64,000 bases of DNA from Streptomyces sannanensis (GTDB lineage Bacteria; Actinomycetota; Actinomycetes; Streptomycetales; Streptomycetaceae): the NCBI RefSeq assembly GCF_039536205.1, contig NZ_BAAAYL010000001.1, positions 3,844,001 to 3,908,000 of the forward strand. The letters run 5' to 3'. Both the position numbers and the translations under genes were made by a program. The notes under the pieces were generated by a model. That model had not been told where the DNA came from. It made no database searches and worked only from the letters and a program-made list of their open reading frames with translations. Shown in pieces: positions 46,236 to 52,779 of this stretch. Numbering within the stretch: position 1 is the stretch's first letter; every line of letters starts with the position of its first letter.

Positions 46236-47687
46236 ATGGCTTACGACGATCTTCGCTCGCTGCTCCGGGCGCTGGAACGCGAGGGTGACCTCAAGCGCAT
46301 CAAGGCCGAAGTGGACCCGTACCTGGAGGTCGGAGAGATCGTCGACCGGGTGAACAAGGCGGGTGGCCCGGCGCTCCTCTTCGAGAACGTCAAGGGCTCC
46401 TCGATGCCCCTGGCGATGAACGTGTACGGCACCGACCGTCGGTTGCTGAAGGCGCTCGGCCTGAAGTCCTACGACGAGATCAGCGAGAAGATCGGCGGCC
46501 TGCTGCGCCCCGAGCTGCCGCACGGATTCGTCGGCGTCCGCGAGGCCTTCGGCAAGCTCGGCGCGATGACGCACGTACCGCCGAAGAAGGTGAAGGACGC
46601 CCCGGTCCAGGAGGTCGTCCTCACCGGCGACGACGTGGACCTCGACCGGCTGCCCGCGCTGTTCACCTGGCCCGAGGACGGCGGCTCCTTCTTCAACCTC
46701 GGTCTGACGCACACCAAGCACCCGGAGACCGGGATCCGCAATCTCGGTCTCTACCGGCTCCAGCGCCACGACAAGCGCACCATCGGCATGCACTGGCAGA
46801 TCCACAAGGACAGCCGGAACCACTACGCCGTGGCCGCCAAGAGGGGCGAGCGGCTGCCCGTCGCCATCGCCTTCGGCTGTCCGCCGGCCGTGACGTACGC
46901 GTCCACCGCGCCGCTGCCCGGGGACATCGACGAGTACCTCTTCGCCGGTTTCGTACAGGGCCGGCGCATCGAGATGGTCGACTGCAAGACCGTCCCGCTC
47001 CAGGTCCCGGCGCATGCGGAGGTCGTGCTGGAGGGCTGGCTGGAGCCCGGCGAGATGCTGCCGGAAGGTCCCTTCGGCGACCACACCGGCTTCTACACGC
47101 CGCAGGAGCCCTTCCCGGCACTGACCATCGACTGTGTGACGATGCGGAGGCGTCCGCTCCTCCAGTCGATCGTGGTCGGCCGCCCGCCGACGGAGGACGG
47201 CCCGCTGGGACGGGCCACGGAACGTTTCTTCCTGCCGCTGCTGAAGATCATCGTGCCGGACATCGTGGACTACCACCTGCCCGAGTCGGGCGGCTTCCAC
47301 AACTGCGCGATCGTTTCGATCGAGAAGAAGTACCCCAAGCACGCGCAGAAGGTCATGCACGCGATCTGGGGCGCGCACATGATGTCGCTGACCAAGCTGA
47401 TCGTGGTGGTGGACGCCGACTGCGATGTCCACGACCTCCACGAGGTGTCGTGGCGGGCACTCGGCAACACGGACTACTCCCGCGACCTGACCGTCGTCGA
47501 GGGCCCGGTCGATCACCTGGACCACGCGTCGTACCAGCAGTTCTGGGGCGGCAAGGCGGGCATCGACGCGACCGCGAAGTGGCCCGAGGAGGGCTACACC
47601 CGGGACGGCGGCTGGCCGAACATGGTCCTCCCGGACCCGGAGACGGCCGAACGAGTGACAAAGCGCTGGAAGGAGTACGGGCTGTGA
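46236..47687 (+). CDS. mqnL: Menaquinone biosynthesis decarboxylase (UbiD family, MqnL)
   Basis: The 483-residue UbiD-type enzyme decarboxylates the naphthoate intermediate using prenylated FMN made by the UbiX partner (mqnM downstream). Family blocks are GGPALLFENVKG, NLGLYRLQRHDKRTIGMHWQ with the prFMN/metal residues, the E-R-E site region in PLQVPAHAEVVLEG and EGPFGDHTGFYT. The order mqnL-mqnP-mqnM is that of Streptomyces futalosine-pathway genes. The stop is separated from mqnP by a 79-base insertion-like stretch. Confidence 0.93.
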   Translation: MAYDDLRSLLRALEREGDLKRIKAEVDPYLEVGEIVDRVNKAGGPALLFENVKGSSMPLAMNVYGTDRRLLKALGLKSYDEISEKIGGLLRPELPHGFVGVREAFGKLGAMTHVPPKKVKDAPVQEVVLTGDDVDLDRLPALFTWPEDGGSFFNLGLTHTKHPETGIRNLGLYRLQRHDKRTIGMHWQIHKDSRNHYAVAAKRGERLPVAIAFGCPPAVTYASTAPLPGDIDEYLFAGFVQGRRIEMVDCKTVPLQVPAHAEVVLEGWLEPGEMLPEGPFGDHTGFYTPQEPFPALTIDCVTMRRRPLLQSIVVGRPPTEDGPLGRATERFFLPLLKIIVPDIVDYHLPESGGFHNCAIVSIEKKYPKHAQKVMHAIWGAHMMSLTKLIVVVDADCDVHDLHEVSWRALGNTDYSRDLTVVEGPVDHLDHASYQQFWGGKAGIDATAKWPEEGYTRDGGWPNMVLPDPETAERVTKRWKEYGL

Positions 47688-47770
47688 CGGGGAGCAGGAA
47701 TACGGGGTTCGGCAGCGCGGTACCGGGGTTTCCCCGCCGGCGCGGGGGCGAACCGGAGTACGGACTGTGA
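47672..47770 (+). repeat. 16-bp direct duplication flanking a 67-bp insertion between mqnL and mqnP
   Basis: GGAGTACGGGCTGTGA (47672-47687, end of mqnL) recurs as GGAGTACGGACTGTGA (47755-47770, start of mqnP). The 67 bases between contain a CRISPR-like palindrome at 47727-47755. Removing one copy plus the insert would make mqnL and mqnP overlap by GTGA. Confidence 0.8.
47727..47755 (+). repeat. Solitary type I-E CRISPR-repeat-like palindrome
   Basis: The 29 bases have the core CCCCGC-CGGC-GCGGGG followed by GCGAACCG, the same architecture as type I-E repeats. No second repeat is found 61 bases either side. Confidence 0.45.
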
Positions 47771-48669
47771 GCACCTCCGCCGCCGCGGTCCCGCAGCCGG
47801 GCCGGACCCGGGCGTTCCTGCGCCTGGTGATGATCGAGCACTCGGTCTTCGCGCTGCCCTTCGCGTACATCGCCTCCCTCACGGCGATGTTCCGGCTGGA
47901 CGGCCGCATCCACTGGGGCGATCTGCTGCTGGTCACCGTCGCCATGGTGGGCCTGCGGACGTTCGCGATGGCCGCCAACCGGATCATCGACCGTGAGATC
48001 GACGCCCGTAACCCGCGCACCGCCCACCGTGAACTCGTCACCGGGGCGGTCTCGGTGCGCTCCGCGTGGACGGGCGCGCTGATCGCCGTCGTGATCTTCC
48101 TCGGGGCGGCCGCGCTGCTGAACCCGCTGTGCCTGGCCCTGGCCCCCGTCGCGGTGGTGCCGATGGTGGTCTATCCGTACGGCAAGCGGTTCACGAACTT
48201 CCCGCAGGCCATCCTGGGCCTGGCCCAGGCGATGGGCCCGGTCGGCGCCTGGCTCGCGGTCACGGGGGAGTGGTCCTGGGAGGCCGTGGTCCTCGGCCTC
48301 GCCATCGGCATCTGGATCGGCGGCTTCGACCTGATCTACGCCTGCCAGGACGTGGAGTCGGACCGCGCCGGGGGAGTGAAGTCGGTCCCGGCCCGCTTCG
48401 GCATCCCGGCCGCGCTGTACGGCGCGCGCGGCTGCCATGCGGTCACCATGGCCCTGCTCGTCTGGTACGCCCTGGTCACTGACGGTGGTGCGTTCCTCTG
48501 GCTGGGCCTGGTGATCGTCGCTGGCGCGTTCCTCTACGAGCACACGATCGTGAAACCCCATGACCTGTCCCGCCTGAACAGGGCCTTCTTCACTGTCAAT
48601 GGTGTGATCGGGATCAGCCTGTTCCTCTTTACGCTGATGGATCTGCTTGCACGTGGGCTCACGGTGTGA
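47767..48669 (+). CDS. mqnP: UbiA-family prenyltransferase of menaquinone synthesis (MqnP)
   Basis: The 300-residue membrane enzyme attaches the polyprenyl chain to the naphthoquinone precursor. It has eight or nine helices and the two Asp-rich diphosphate sites, NRIIDREIDARNPRTAHRE near residue 75 and DLIYACQDVESDRAGG near 190. It starts at GTG 47767, inside the second copy of the 16-bp duplication. A hairpin (48687-48709) and CRISPR-like repeats follow it. Confidence 0.94.
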   Translation: MSTSAAAVPQPGRTRAFLRLVMIEHSVFALPFAYIASLTAMFRLDGRIHWGDLLLVTVAMVGLRTFAMAANRIIDREIDARNPRTAHRELVTGAVSVRSAWTGALIAVVIFLGAAALLNPLCLALAPVAVVPMVVYPYGKRFTNFPQAILGLAQAMGPVGAWLAVTGEWSWEAVVLGLAIGIWIGGFDLIYACQDVESDRAGGVKSVPARFGIPAALYGARGCHAVTMALLVWYALVTDGGAFLWLGLVIVAGAFLYEHTIVKPHDLSRLNRAFFTVNGVIGISLFLFTLMDLLARGLTV

Positions 48670-48686
48670 CTACTCGATCGTGTGAT

Positions 48687-48709
48687 CGGCCGCTGTTTCT
48701 CAGCGGCCG
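48687..48709 (+). terminator. Terminator hairpin after mqnP
   Basis: A 9-bp perfect stem, CGGCCGCTG with CAGCGGCCG, closes a TTTCT loop 17 bases past the stop. Confidence 0.65.
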
Positions 48710-48735
48710 GCCCGAGGTGCGGCTGGCGTTGCGGG

Positions 48736-48825
48736 ATTGTCCCCGCATATGCGGGGATGTTCCGCCGTTCACGGTCAAGAAGGCGCGGTTCAGCCGGTCG
48801 GCCCCGCATGCGCGGGGGTTCTGGT
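48736..48825 (+). CRISPR. Minimal repeat-spacer-repeat with type I-E geometry
   Basis: Repeat 1 (48736-48764) has the core CCCCGC-ATAT-GCGGGG and tail ATGTTCCG, very close to actinobacterial type I-E repeats. Repeat 2 (48797-48825) has CCCCGC-ATGC-GCGGGG with a degenerate tail. The cores are exactly 61 bases apart, giving a 32-base spacer (48765-48796), the standard I-E unit. Read on the minus strand, the spacer encodes RLNRAFLTVN, matching MqnP residues RLNRAFFTVN with 25 of 32 bases identical. No cas genes or leader are visible. Confidence 0.5.
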
Positions 48826-48858
48826 CCGGCGGCCCGACTCGGATGTCCGGCCGCCGGA

Positions 48859-48864
48859 TAGGCT
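48859..48864 (+). promoter_or_regulatory. -10 hexamer for leaderless mqnM
   Basis: TAGGCT lies seven bases before ATG 48872. The second CRISPR-like repeat ends 33 bases upstream of it, close to where a -35 would be. Confidence 0.5.
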
Positions 48865-48871
48865 CGGCGTC

Positions 48872-49537
48872 ATGAACGACGGCAAACGCATCCCCTGGGT
48901 CGTCGGTGTGTCCGGGGCGTCCGGGACGCCGTACGCGGCGTCGGTGCTGCGCGGGCTGCTGGCGGCCGGGGAGAGCGTGGACCTGGTGGTCAGCCGTGCC
49001 TCGCGGCTGACGCTGCTCGACGAGACGGGGATCGCGTTCCGGGACGCGCACTGGCGTGACGATCTGACGGCCTGGCTGGCGCGTGGCGCGGACGGGAAGC
49101 CGGACACCTTCGAGGTGCCGGTGGACGACGTACGGTACTGGGCCGCGGGGGATCTGGCGGCGGGGCCGTCGTCGGGCTCGTACCCGGTGAAGGGGATGCT
49201 GATCGTGCCGGCGTCCACGGCCTGTGTGGCCGGAGTGGCGCTGGGCCTGTCGAAGGATCTGCTCCAGCGGGTGGCGAGCGTGACGCTCAAGGAGCGGCGC
49301 AGACTGGTGATCGCGGTGCGGGAGACCCCGCTGAGCGGGCAGACCCTCAAGCACCTGGTCGCGCTGGACGAGGCGGGAGCCGTGGTGCTGCCCGCCTCGC
49401 CGGCGTTCTACGCGGGGGCGACGCACATCCAGGATCTGGTGGACTTCGTCGCGGGGCGGGTGCTGGACGCGGCAGAGGTGCCGCACAAGCTGTACCGCCG
49501 TTGGGAGGGAGAGCTCGGTGGCTCTCGGGGGGCTTAG
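48872..49537 (+). CDS. mqnM: Flavin prenyltransferase (UbiX family, MqnM)
   Basis: The 221-residue protein has the FMN-binding start WVVGVSGASGTPYAASVLRG, the VSRAS serine loop, GMLIVPASTACVAGVALGLS and the C-terminal VRETPLS and ASPAFYAG blocks. It prenylates FMN to make the cofactor of the UbiD-type enzyme MqnL. It has its own leaderless start here and is followed by a convergent 47-residue gene. Confidence 0.94.
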   Translation: MNDGKRIPWVVGVSGASGTPYAASVLRGLLAAGESVDLVVSRASRLTLLDETGIAFRDAHWRDDLTAWLARGADGKPDTFEVPVDDVRYWAAGDLAAGPSSGSYPVKGMLIVPASTACVAGVALGLSKDLLQRVASVTLKERRRLVIAVRETPLSGQTLKHLVALDEAGAVVLPASPAFYAGATHIQDLVDFVAGRVLDAAEVPHKLYRRWEGELGGSRGA

Positions 49538-49677
49538 TTCTTCTTGGCGCCGCGTGCGAAGCGGGCCCGCAGCGGGGCAAGGCGCGAGGCACTGCCGAAG
49601 GGACGGGCGGCACGCGAGCGGTTGGCCTCGTCCTGCAGCTGGCGCATGCGGGCGTATGCCATCTCGATCGTGTACAC
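49534..49677 (-). CDS. Small basic protein of 47 residues
   Basis: The frame starts at GTG with AGGAG about ten bases upstream and encodes MYTIEMAYARMRQLQDEANR and an Arg/Ala-rich tail ending ARGAKKN. The first half is an amphipathic helix. It overlaps the mqnM stop by four bases on the opposite strand and is divergent from the Lrp/AsnC gene. I do not know its function. Confidence 0.65.
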   Translation of the reverse strand: MYTIEMAYARMRQLQDEANRSRAARPFGSASRLAPLRARFARGAKKN

Positions 49678-49801
49678 GGTGAGATCACTCCTGAAAGATC
49701 GTCGTTGATCCGGTGAACGATTCACAGGGTGTCGGCCCTGTGTGCCTTAGATTCTATACGTAAACTCGCGGTACTGCTGAACAATGGAAGGCTTCAGGTA
49801 T

Positions 49802-50257
49802 ATGGACGCCGTGGATAGGCAGCTCATCCAGGCCCTGCGGGAGAACGGCAGGGCCTCCTACGCCGAGCTCGGCCGGCTCGTAGGGCTCTCCGGACCCAGC
49901 GTCACCGACCGGATCAACCGCCTCGAGGCGGCCGGGGTCATCACCGGCTACCGCGCCACCGTCGACGCCCCCTCGCTCGGCCTCGGTGTGACGGCCCTGG
50001 TCGGCATCTCGCTCTCCGACGCCGCCGACCACGAGGACGTCGCGCGCCGGCTGAAGGACCTCGGCGAGATCGAGGACTGCTGGTTCATCGCGGGCGAGGA
50101 CTCGTACATGCTCAAAGTGCGGGCGACGGACGTCGACGGCCTGGAGAAGATGATCCGCCGGCTCTCCGGCACCAAGGGCGTCTCCCGTACGCGTACGACG
50201 ATCGTGCTGTCCACGAAGTGGGAGAACCGGGTCGGCGAACTTCCCGAGGAGGCATAG
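49802..50257 (+). CDS. Lrp/AsnC-family transcriptional regulator
   Basis: The 151-residue protein has the AsnC HTH (AVDRQLIQALRENGRASYAEL then LVGLSGPSVTDRINRLEAAGVI) and the RAM ligand-binding domain (GLGVTALVGISL, CWFIAGEDSYMLKVRATD). It likely senses an amino acid or related metabolite and sits between mqnM and mqnE, so it may control menaquinone genes. ATG 49802 has AGG close by; an in-frame ATG at 49784 would add six residues. Confidence 0.92.
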   Translation: MDAVDRQLIQALRENGRASYAELGRLVGLSGPSVTDRINRLEAAGVITGYRATVDAPSLGLGVTALVGISLSDAADHEDVARRLKDLGEIEDCWFIAGEDSYMLKVRATDVDGLEKMIRRLSGTKGVSRTRTTIVLSTKWENRVGELPEEA

Positions 50258-50306
50258 GGCTACGGTTGGTGGAGCCTGAAGAGTAGACGTATGGGAGGCG
50301 GCCGGG

Positions 50307-51470
50307 ATGGACGCTGGGCTCAAGCGTGAGCTGGAGGAGAAGGTCCGGTCCGGGGAGCGGCTGACCCGCGAGGACGGTATCGCCCTCTACGAGTCGGACG
50401 ACCTGGCGTGGCTCGGCGGACTCGCCCACGAGGTGCGTACGCGCAAGAACGGCGATGTCGTCCACTTCAACGTCAACCGCCACCTCAACATGACGAACGT
50501 GTGCACGGCGTCGTGCGCGTACTGCTCGTTCCAGCGCAAGCCGGGCGAGAAGGACGCGTACACCATGCGCATCGAGGAAGCCGTCCGCCTCGCCAAGGCG
50601 ATGGAGAACGAGAACCTCACCGAACTGCACATCGTCAACGGGCTCCACCCCAACCTGCCGTGGCGCTACTACCCGCGGTCGCTGAGTGAGCTGAAGAAGG
50701 CCCTGCCGAACGTCTCGCTGAAGGCCTTCACCGCCACCGAGATCCACCACTTCGAGACCATCTCGGGCCTGTCCGCCTCGGAGATCCTGGACGAGCTGAT
50801 CGAGGCGGGCCTGGAGTCGCTGACCGGCGGCGGTGCCGAGATCTTCGACTGGGAGGTCCGGCAGCACATCGTCGACCACCGCACCCACTGGGAGGACTGG
50901 TCGCGCATCCACCGGCTCGCGCACGAGAAGGGTCTCAAGACCCCCTGCACGATGCTCTACGGCCACATCGAGGAGCCGCGGCACCGCGTCGACCACGTCC
51001 TGCGGCTGCGTGAACTCCAGGACGAGACCGGCGGCTTCCAGGTCTTCATCCCGCTGCGCTACCAGCACGACTTCGTGGACATGAAGGACGGCAAGGTCCG
51101 CAACAAGCTGCAGGCGCGCACCACGATGGCGACCGGTGCGGAGGCGCTGAAGACCTTCGCGGTCTCGCGCCTCCTCTTCGACAACGTCCCGCACGTCAAG
51201 GTCTTCTGGGTGATGCACGGAGTCCAGACCGCTCAGCTCGCGCTCCAGCACGGCGCGGACGACATGGACGGCTCGGTCGTCGAGTACAAGATCACGCATG
51301 ACGCGGACAACTACGGTACGCCGAACAAGCTGACCCGCGACGACCTGCTGGACCTGATCCGCGACGCGGGCTTCCGCCCGGTCGAGCGGAACACCCGCTA
51401 CGAGATCATCCGCGAGTACGACGGCCCGGACCCGGCCCGCCGCGAGTCGCCGCAGCCGATGCGCGTCTGA
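50307..51470 (+). CDS. mqnE: Aminofutalosine synthase (radical SAM)
   Basis: The 387-residue radical SAM enzyme joins the enolpyruvyl-benzoate product of MqnA with SAM to give aminofutalosine. The [4Fe-4S] ligands are C66, C70 and C73 in VCTASCAYCSF. Family blocks ELHIVNGLHPNLPW, ALKAFTATEIHHF-like LKAFTATEIHHFE and GGGAEIFDWEVR are present. GGGAGG-type sequence (GGAGGCGGCCGGG) precedes the ATG. It follows the AsnC gene by 49 bases. Confidence 0.95.
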   Translation: MDAGLKRELEEKVRSGERLTREDGIALYESDDLAWLGGLAHEVRTRKNGDVVHFNVNRHLNMTNVCTASCAYCSFQRKPGEKDAYTMRIEEAVRLAKAMENENLTELHIVNGLHPNLPWRYYPRSLSELKKALPNVSLKAFTATEIHHFETISGLSASEILDELIEAGLESLTGGGAEIFDWEVRQHIVDHRTHWEDWSRIHRLAHEKGLKTPCTMLYGHIEEPRHRVDHVLRLRELQDETGGFQVFIPLRYQHDFVDMKDGKVRNKLQARTTMATGAEALKTFAVSRLLFDNVPHVKVFWVMHGVQTAQLALQHGADDMDGSVVEYKITHDADNYGTPNKLTRDDLLDLIRDAGFRPVERNTRYEIIREYDGPDPARRESPQPMRV

Positions 51471-51502
51471 CCTCGCGGGGTACCGCCCCCCGTCCCCGTT
51501 TC

Positions 51503-51539
51503 CCGCCCCGTGCCATGGCTCCGCCGCGGTACGGGGCGG
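51503..51539 (+). terminator. Terminator after mqnE
   Basis: A 12-bp stem, CCGCCCCGTGCC with GGTACGGGGCGG and one G-T pair, lies 32 bases after the stop. Confidence 0.7.
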
Positions 51540-51602
51540 TGCTGTTGTCCGCTGGGCGGACGGGGGTTGAGGATGGGCTGAGGTAATAAGTAGTCTCCGG
51601 AT

Positions 51603-52196
51603 GTGCCACTTACATTTCAGCTGGATCCGAAGGTCGACCCCGCTCTGCGAGACGGGATCGCCGCCCTCTGGACCGATGTCAGCAACGCCGGCGGAGCCGT
51701 CGGATTCGTACCGCCCGTGACCACCGAGGACATCCGGCCCGAACTGGTCGGACACCTGGCCGCGATGGCCGAGGGGCGGACCCGGCTGCTGGTCGGGCAC
51801 GACGAGAAAGGCGCCGTCGCCGCGACCGCCTTCCTCACGTACAACGGACACCGGCTGATGAGGCACTGGATCTGGTTGTACACCGTGATGGTGCACCCCG
51901 ACCATCAGGGCAAGGGCTACGGGCGCGACCTGATGGCCGCCGCCGAGGAGGCCGCGCGCGGTTTCGAGGGCGTCGAGGCGATCCGGCTCACCTGTCGCGG
52001 CGGTACCGGTGTCGACCGGTTCTATGCCTCCTGTGGGTACAAGGAGGTCGGTCGGGTGCCCGGCGCCATACGGGTCGGCCCGGAGGACGACCGCGACGAC
52101 GTCATCATGCTGCTCCCGCTGAACCGATTCGGGATGGAGCCCCCTCAAATGGGCACAGAGGGGTCGTGCTTCACTGGTGGGCGCGATCTGTCGTAG
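51603..52196 (+). CDS. GNAT-family N-acetyltransferase
   Basis: The 197-residue protein has the GNAT core LYTVMVHPDHQGKGYGRDLMAAAEE, with the acetyl-CoA loop QGKGYG, and the CRGGTGVDRFYASCGYKEVGR end. The last 20 residues are unlike the family. TAGTCT lies six bases before GTG 51603, so the transcript is probably leaderless. The acceptor is unknown. Confidence 0.9.
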   Translation: MPLTFQLDPKVDPALRDGIAALWTDVSNAGGAVGFVPPVTTEDIRPELVGHLAAMAEGRTRLLVGHDEKGAVAATAFLTYNGHRLMRHWIWLYTVMVHPDHQGKGYGRDLMAAAEEAARGFEGVEAIRLTCRGGTGVDRFYASCGYKEVGRVPGAIRVGPEDDRDDVIMLLPLNRFGMEPPQMGTEGSCFTGGRDLS

Positions 52197-52214
52197 GGAG
52201 AAGAGAGAACAGCC

Positions 52215-52508
52215 GTGTCCGCTGCAAAGCCGAGCGCCACAATCCGGTACACCGCCATGCGCCTGGGCGTTTTCGTCGGCTGCTTCGTCGTCGTCGCGGG
52301 CCTCGTCCAGTTCGGAGTGCTTCCCTCCGGGCTCGGCGACTCCAACTTCATCTGGGTCGTCCTGCTCTCCCTCGTCGTCTCCGCGCCGCTCAGCTTCGTG
52401 CTGCTGCGCAAGCAGCGTGACGAGATGTCGGTCCAGATCGTCGAGAAGGTCGACCGGGCCAAGGCCCGGCTGGACGCCAACAGGGCCCAGGAGGACGACG
52501 CCGCGTAA
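52215..52508 (+). CDS. DUF4229 small membrane protein
   Basis: The 97-residue protein has two membrane helices (LGVFVGCFVVVAGLVQFGVL and FIWVVLLSLVVSAPLSFVLL) and a charged C-terminal helix KVDRAKARLDANRAQED. This is the layout of DUF4229 proteins of Actinobacteria, whose function is unknown. GGGAGAAGAGAG precedes the GTG. It lies 18 bases after the GNAT gene and ends at a strong hairpin. Confidence 0.88.
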   Translation: MSAAKPSATIRYTAMRLGVFVGCFVVVAGLVQFGVLPSGLGDSNFIWVVLLSLVVSAPLSFVLLRKQRDEMSVQIVEKVDRAKARLDANRAQEDDAA

Positions 52509-52528
52509 GGTTCGTCACAGACCTCGAC

Positions 52529-52562
52529 GCCCCAGGCCGAAGCACCCGCTTCGGCCTGGGGC
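52529..52562 (+). terminator. Terminator after the DUF4229 gene
   Basis: A perfect 15-bp stem, GCCCCAGGCCGAAGC with GCTTCGGCCTGGGGC, closes an ACCC loop. Confidence 0.88.
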
Positions 52563-52586
52563 TCTGTCGTTTCCGGGCACCTCCGC

Positions 52587-52630
52587 CTCAAAGCAAGGCT
52601 TTGAGAATCTCAAAGTTCAAGTGTTAACGT
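52587..52630 (+). promoter_or_regulatory. Promoter with overlapping palindromic operators upstream of the symporter gene
   Basis: Three alternating half-sites CTCAAAG / CTTTGAG / CTCAAAG form two overlapping inverted repeats (52587-52604 and 52599-52615, the latter CTTTGAGAATCTCAAAG). TTGAGA (52601-52606) and TAACGT (52625-52630), 18 bases apart, form a good -35/-10 pair, so a bound regulator would cover the -35. Confidence 0.6.
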
Positions 52631-52637
52631 GTTCAGC

Positions 52638-52688
52638 ATGAAGTCAACGTGTCGCCGCATGTCCGCGGTCTGTTGCCGCACGGTCTGA
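52638..52688 (+). CDS. Cys-rich upstream leader peptide (16 residues)
   Basis: The reading frame encodes MKSTCRRMSAVCCRTV. Its ATG lies seven bases after the TAACGT -10, so it would be translated from a leaderless transcript. It ends 91 bases before the symporter start. Actinobacteria have short leader peptides with cysteine runs that act as cysteine-responsive attenuators; CC at residues 12-13 fits that pattern. Confidence 0.55.
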   Translation: MKSTCRRMSAVCCRTV

Positions 52689-52779
52689 GCCGGCCTTCTG
52701 CGGCGGCGCGCCCCGTCAGCACGGGCGCCGCTCCCTTCTGTCCCCCCGTAATGCCTTGCGTCCACACCGGAGTGTGTCC

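Noticed and set aside
47688..47726. First half of the mqnL-mqnP insert as a CRISPR spacer
   Set aside because: Its length (39 bases) does not fit a 32-33 base spacer and no second repeat borders it.
48600..48605. Protospacer-adjacent motif for the mqnP-like spacer in the local mqnP
   Set aside because: The bases next to the matching segment do not read as the usual type I-E AAG/ATG motif, and seven mismatches make the local gene an unlikely target.
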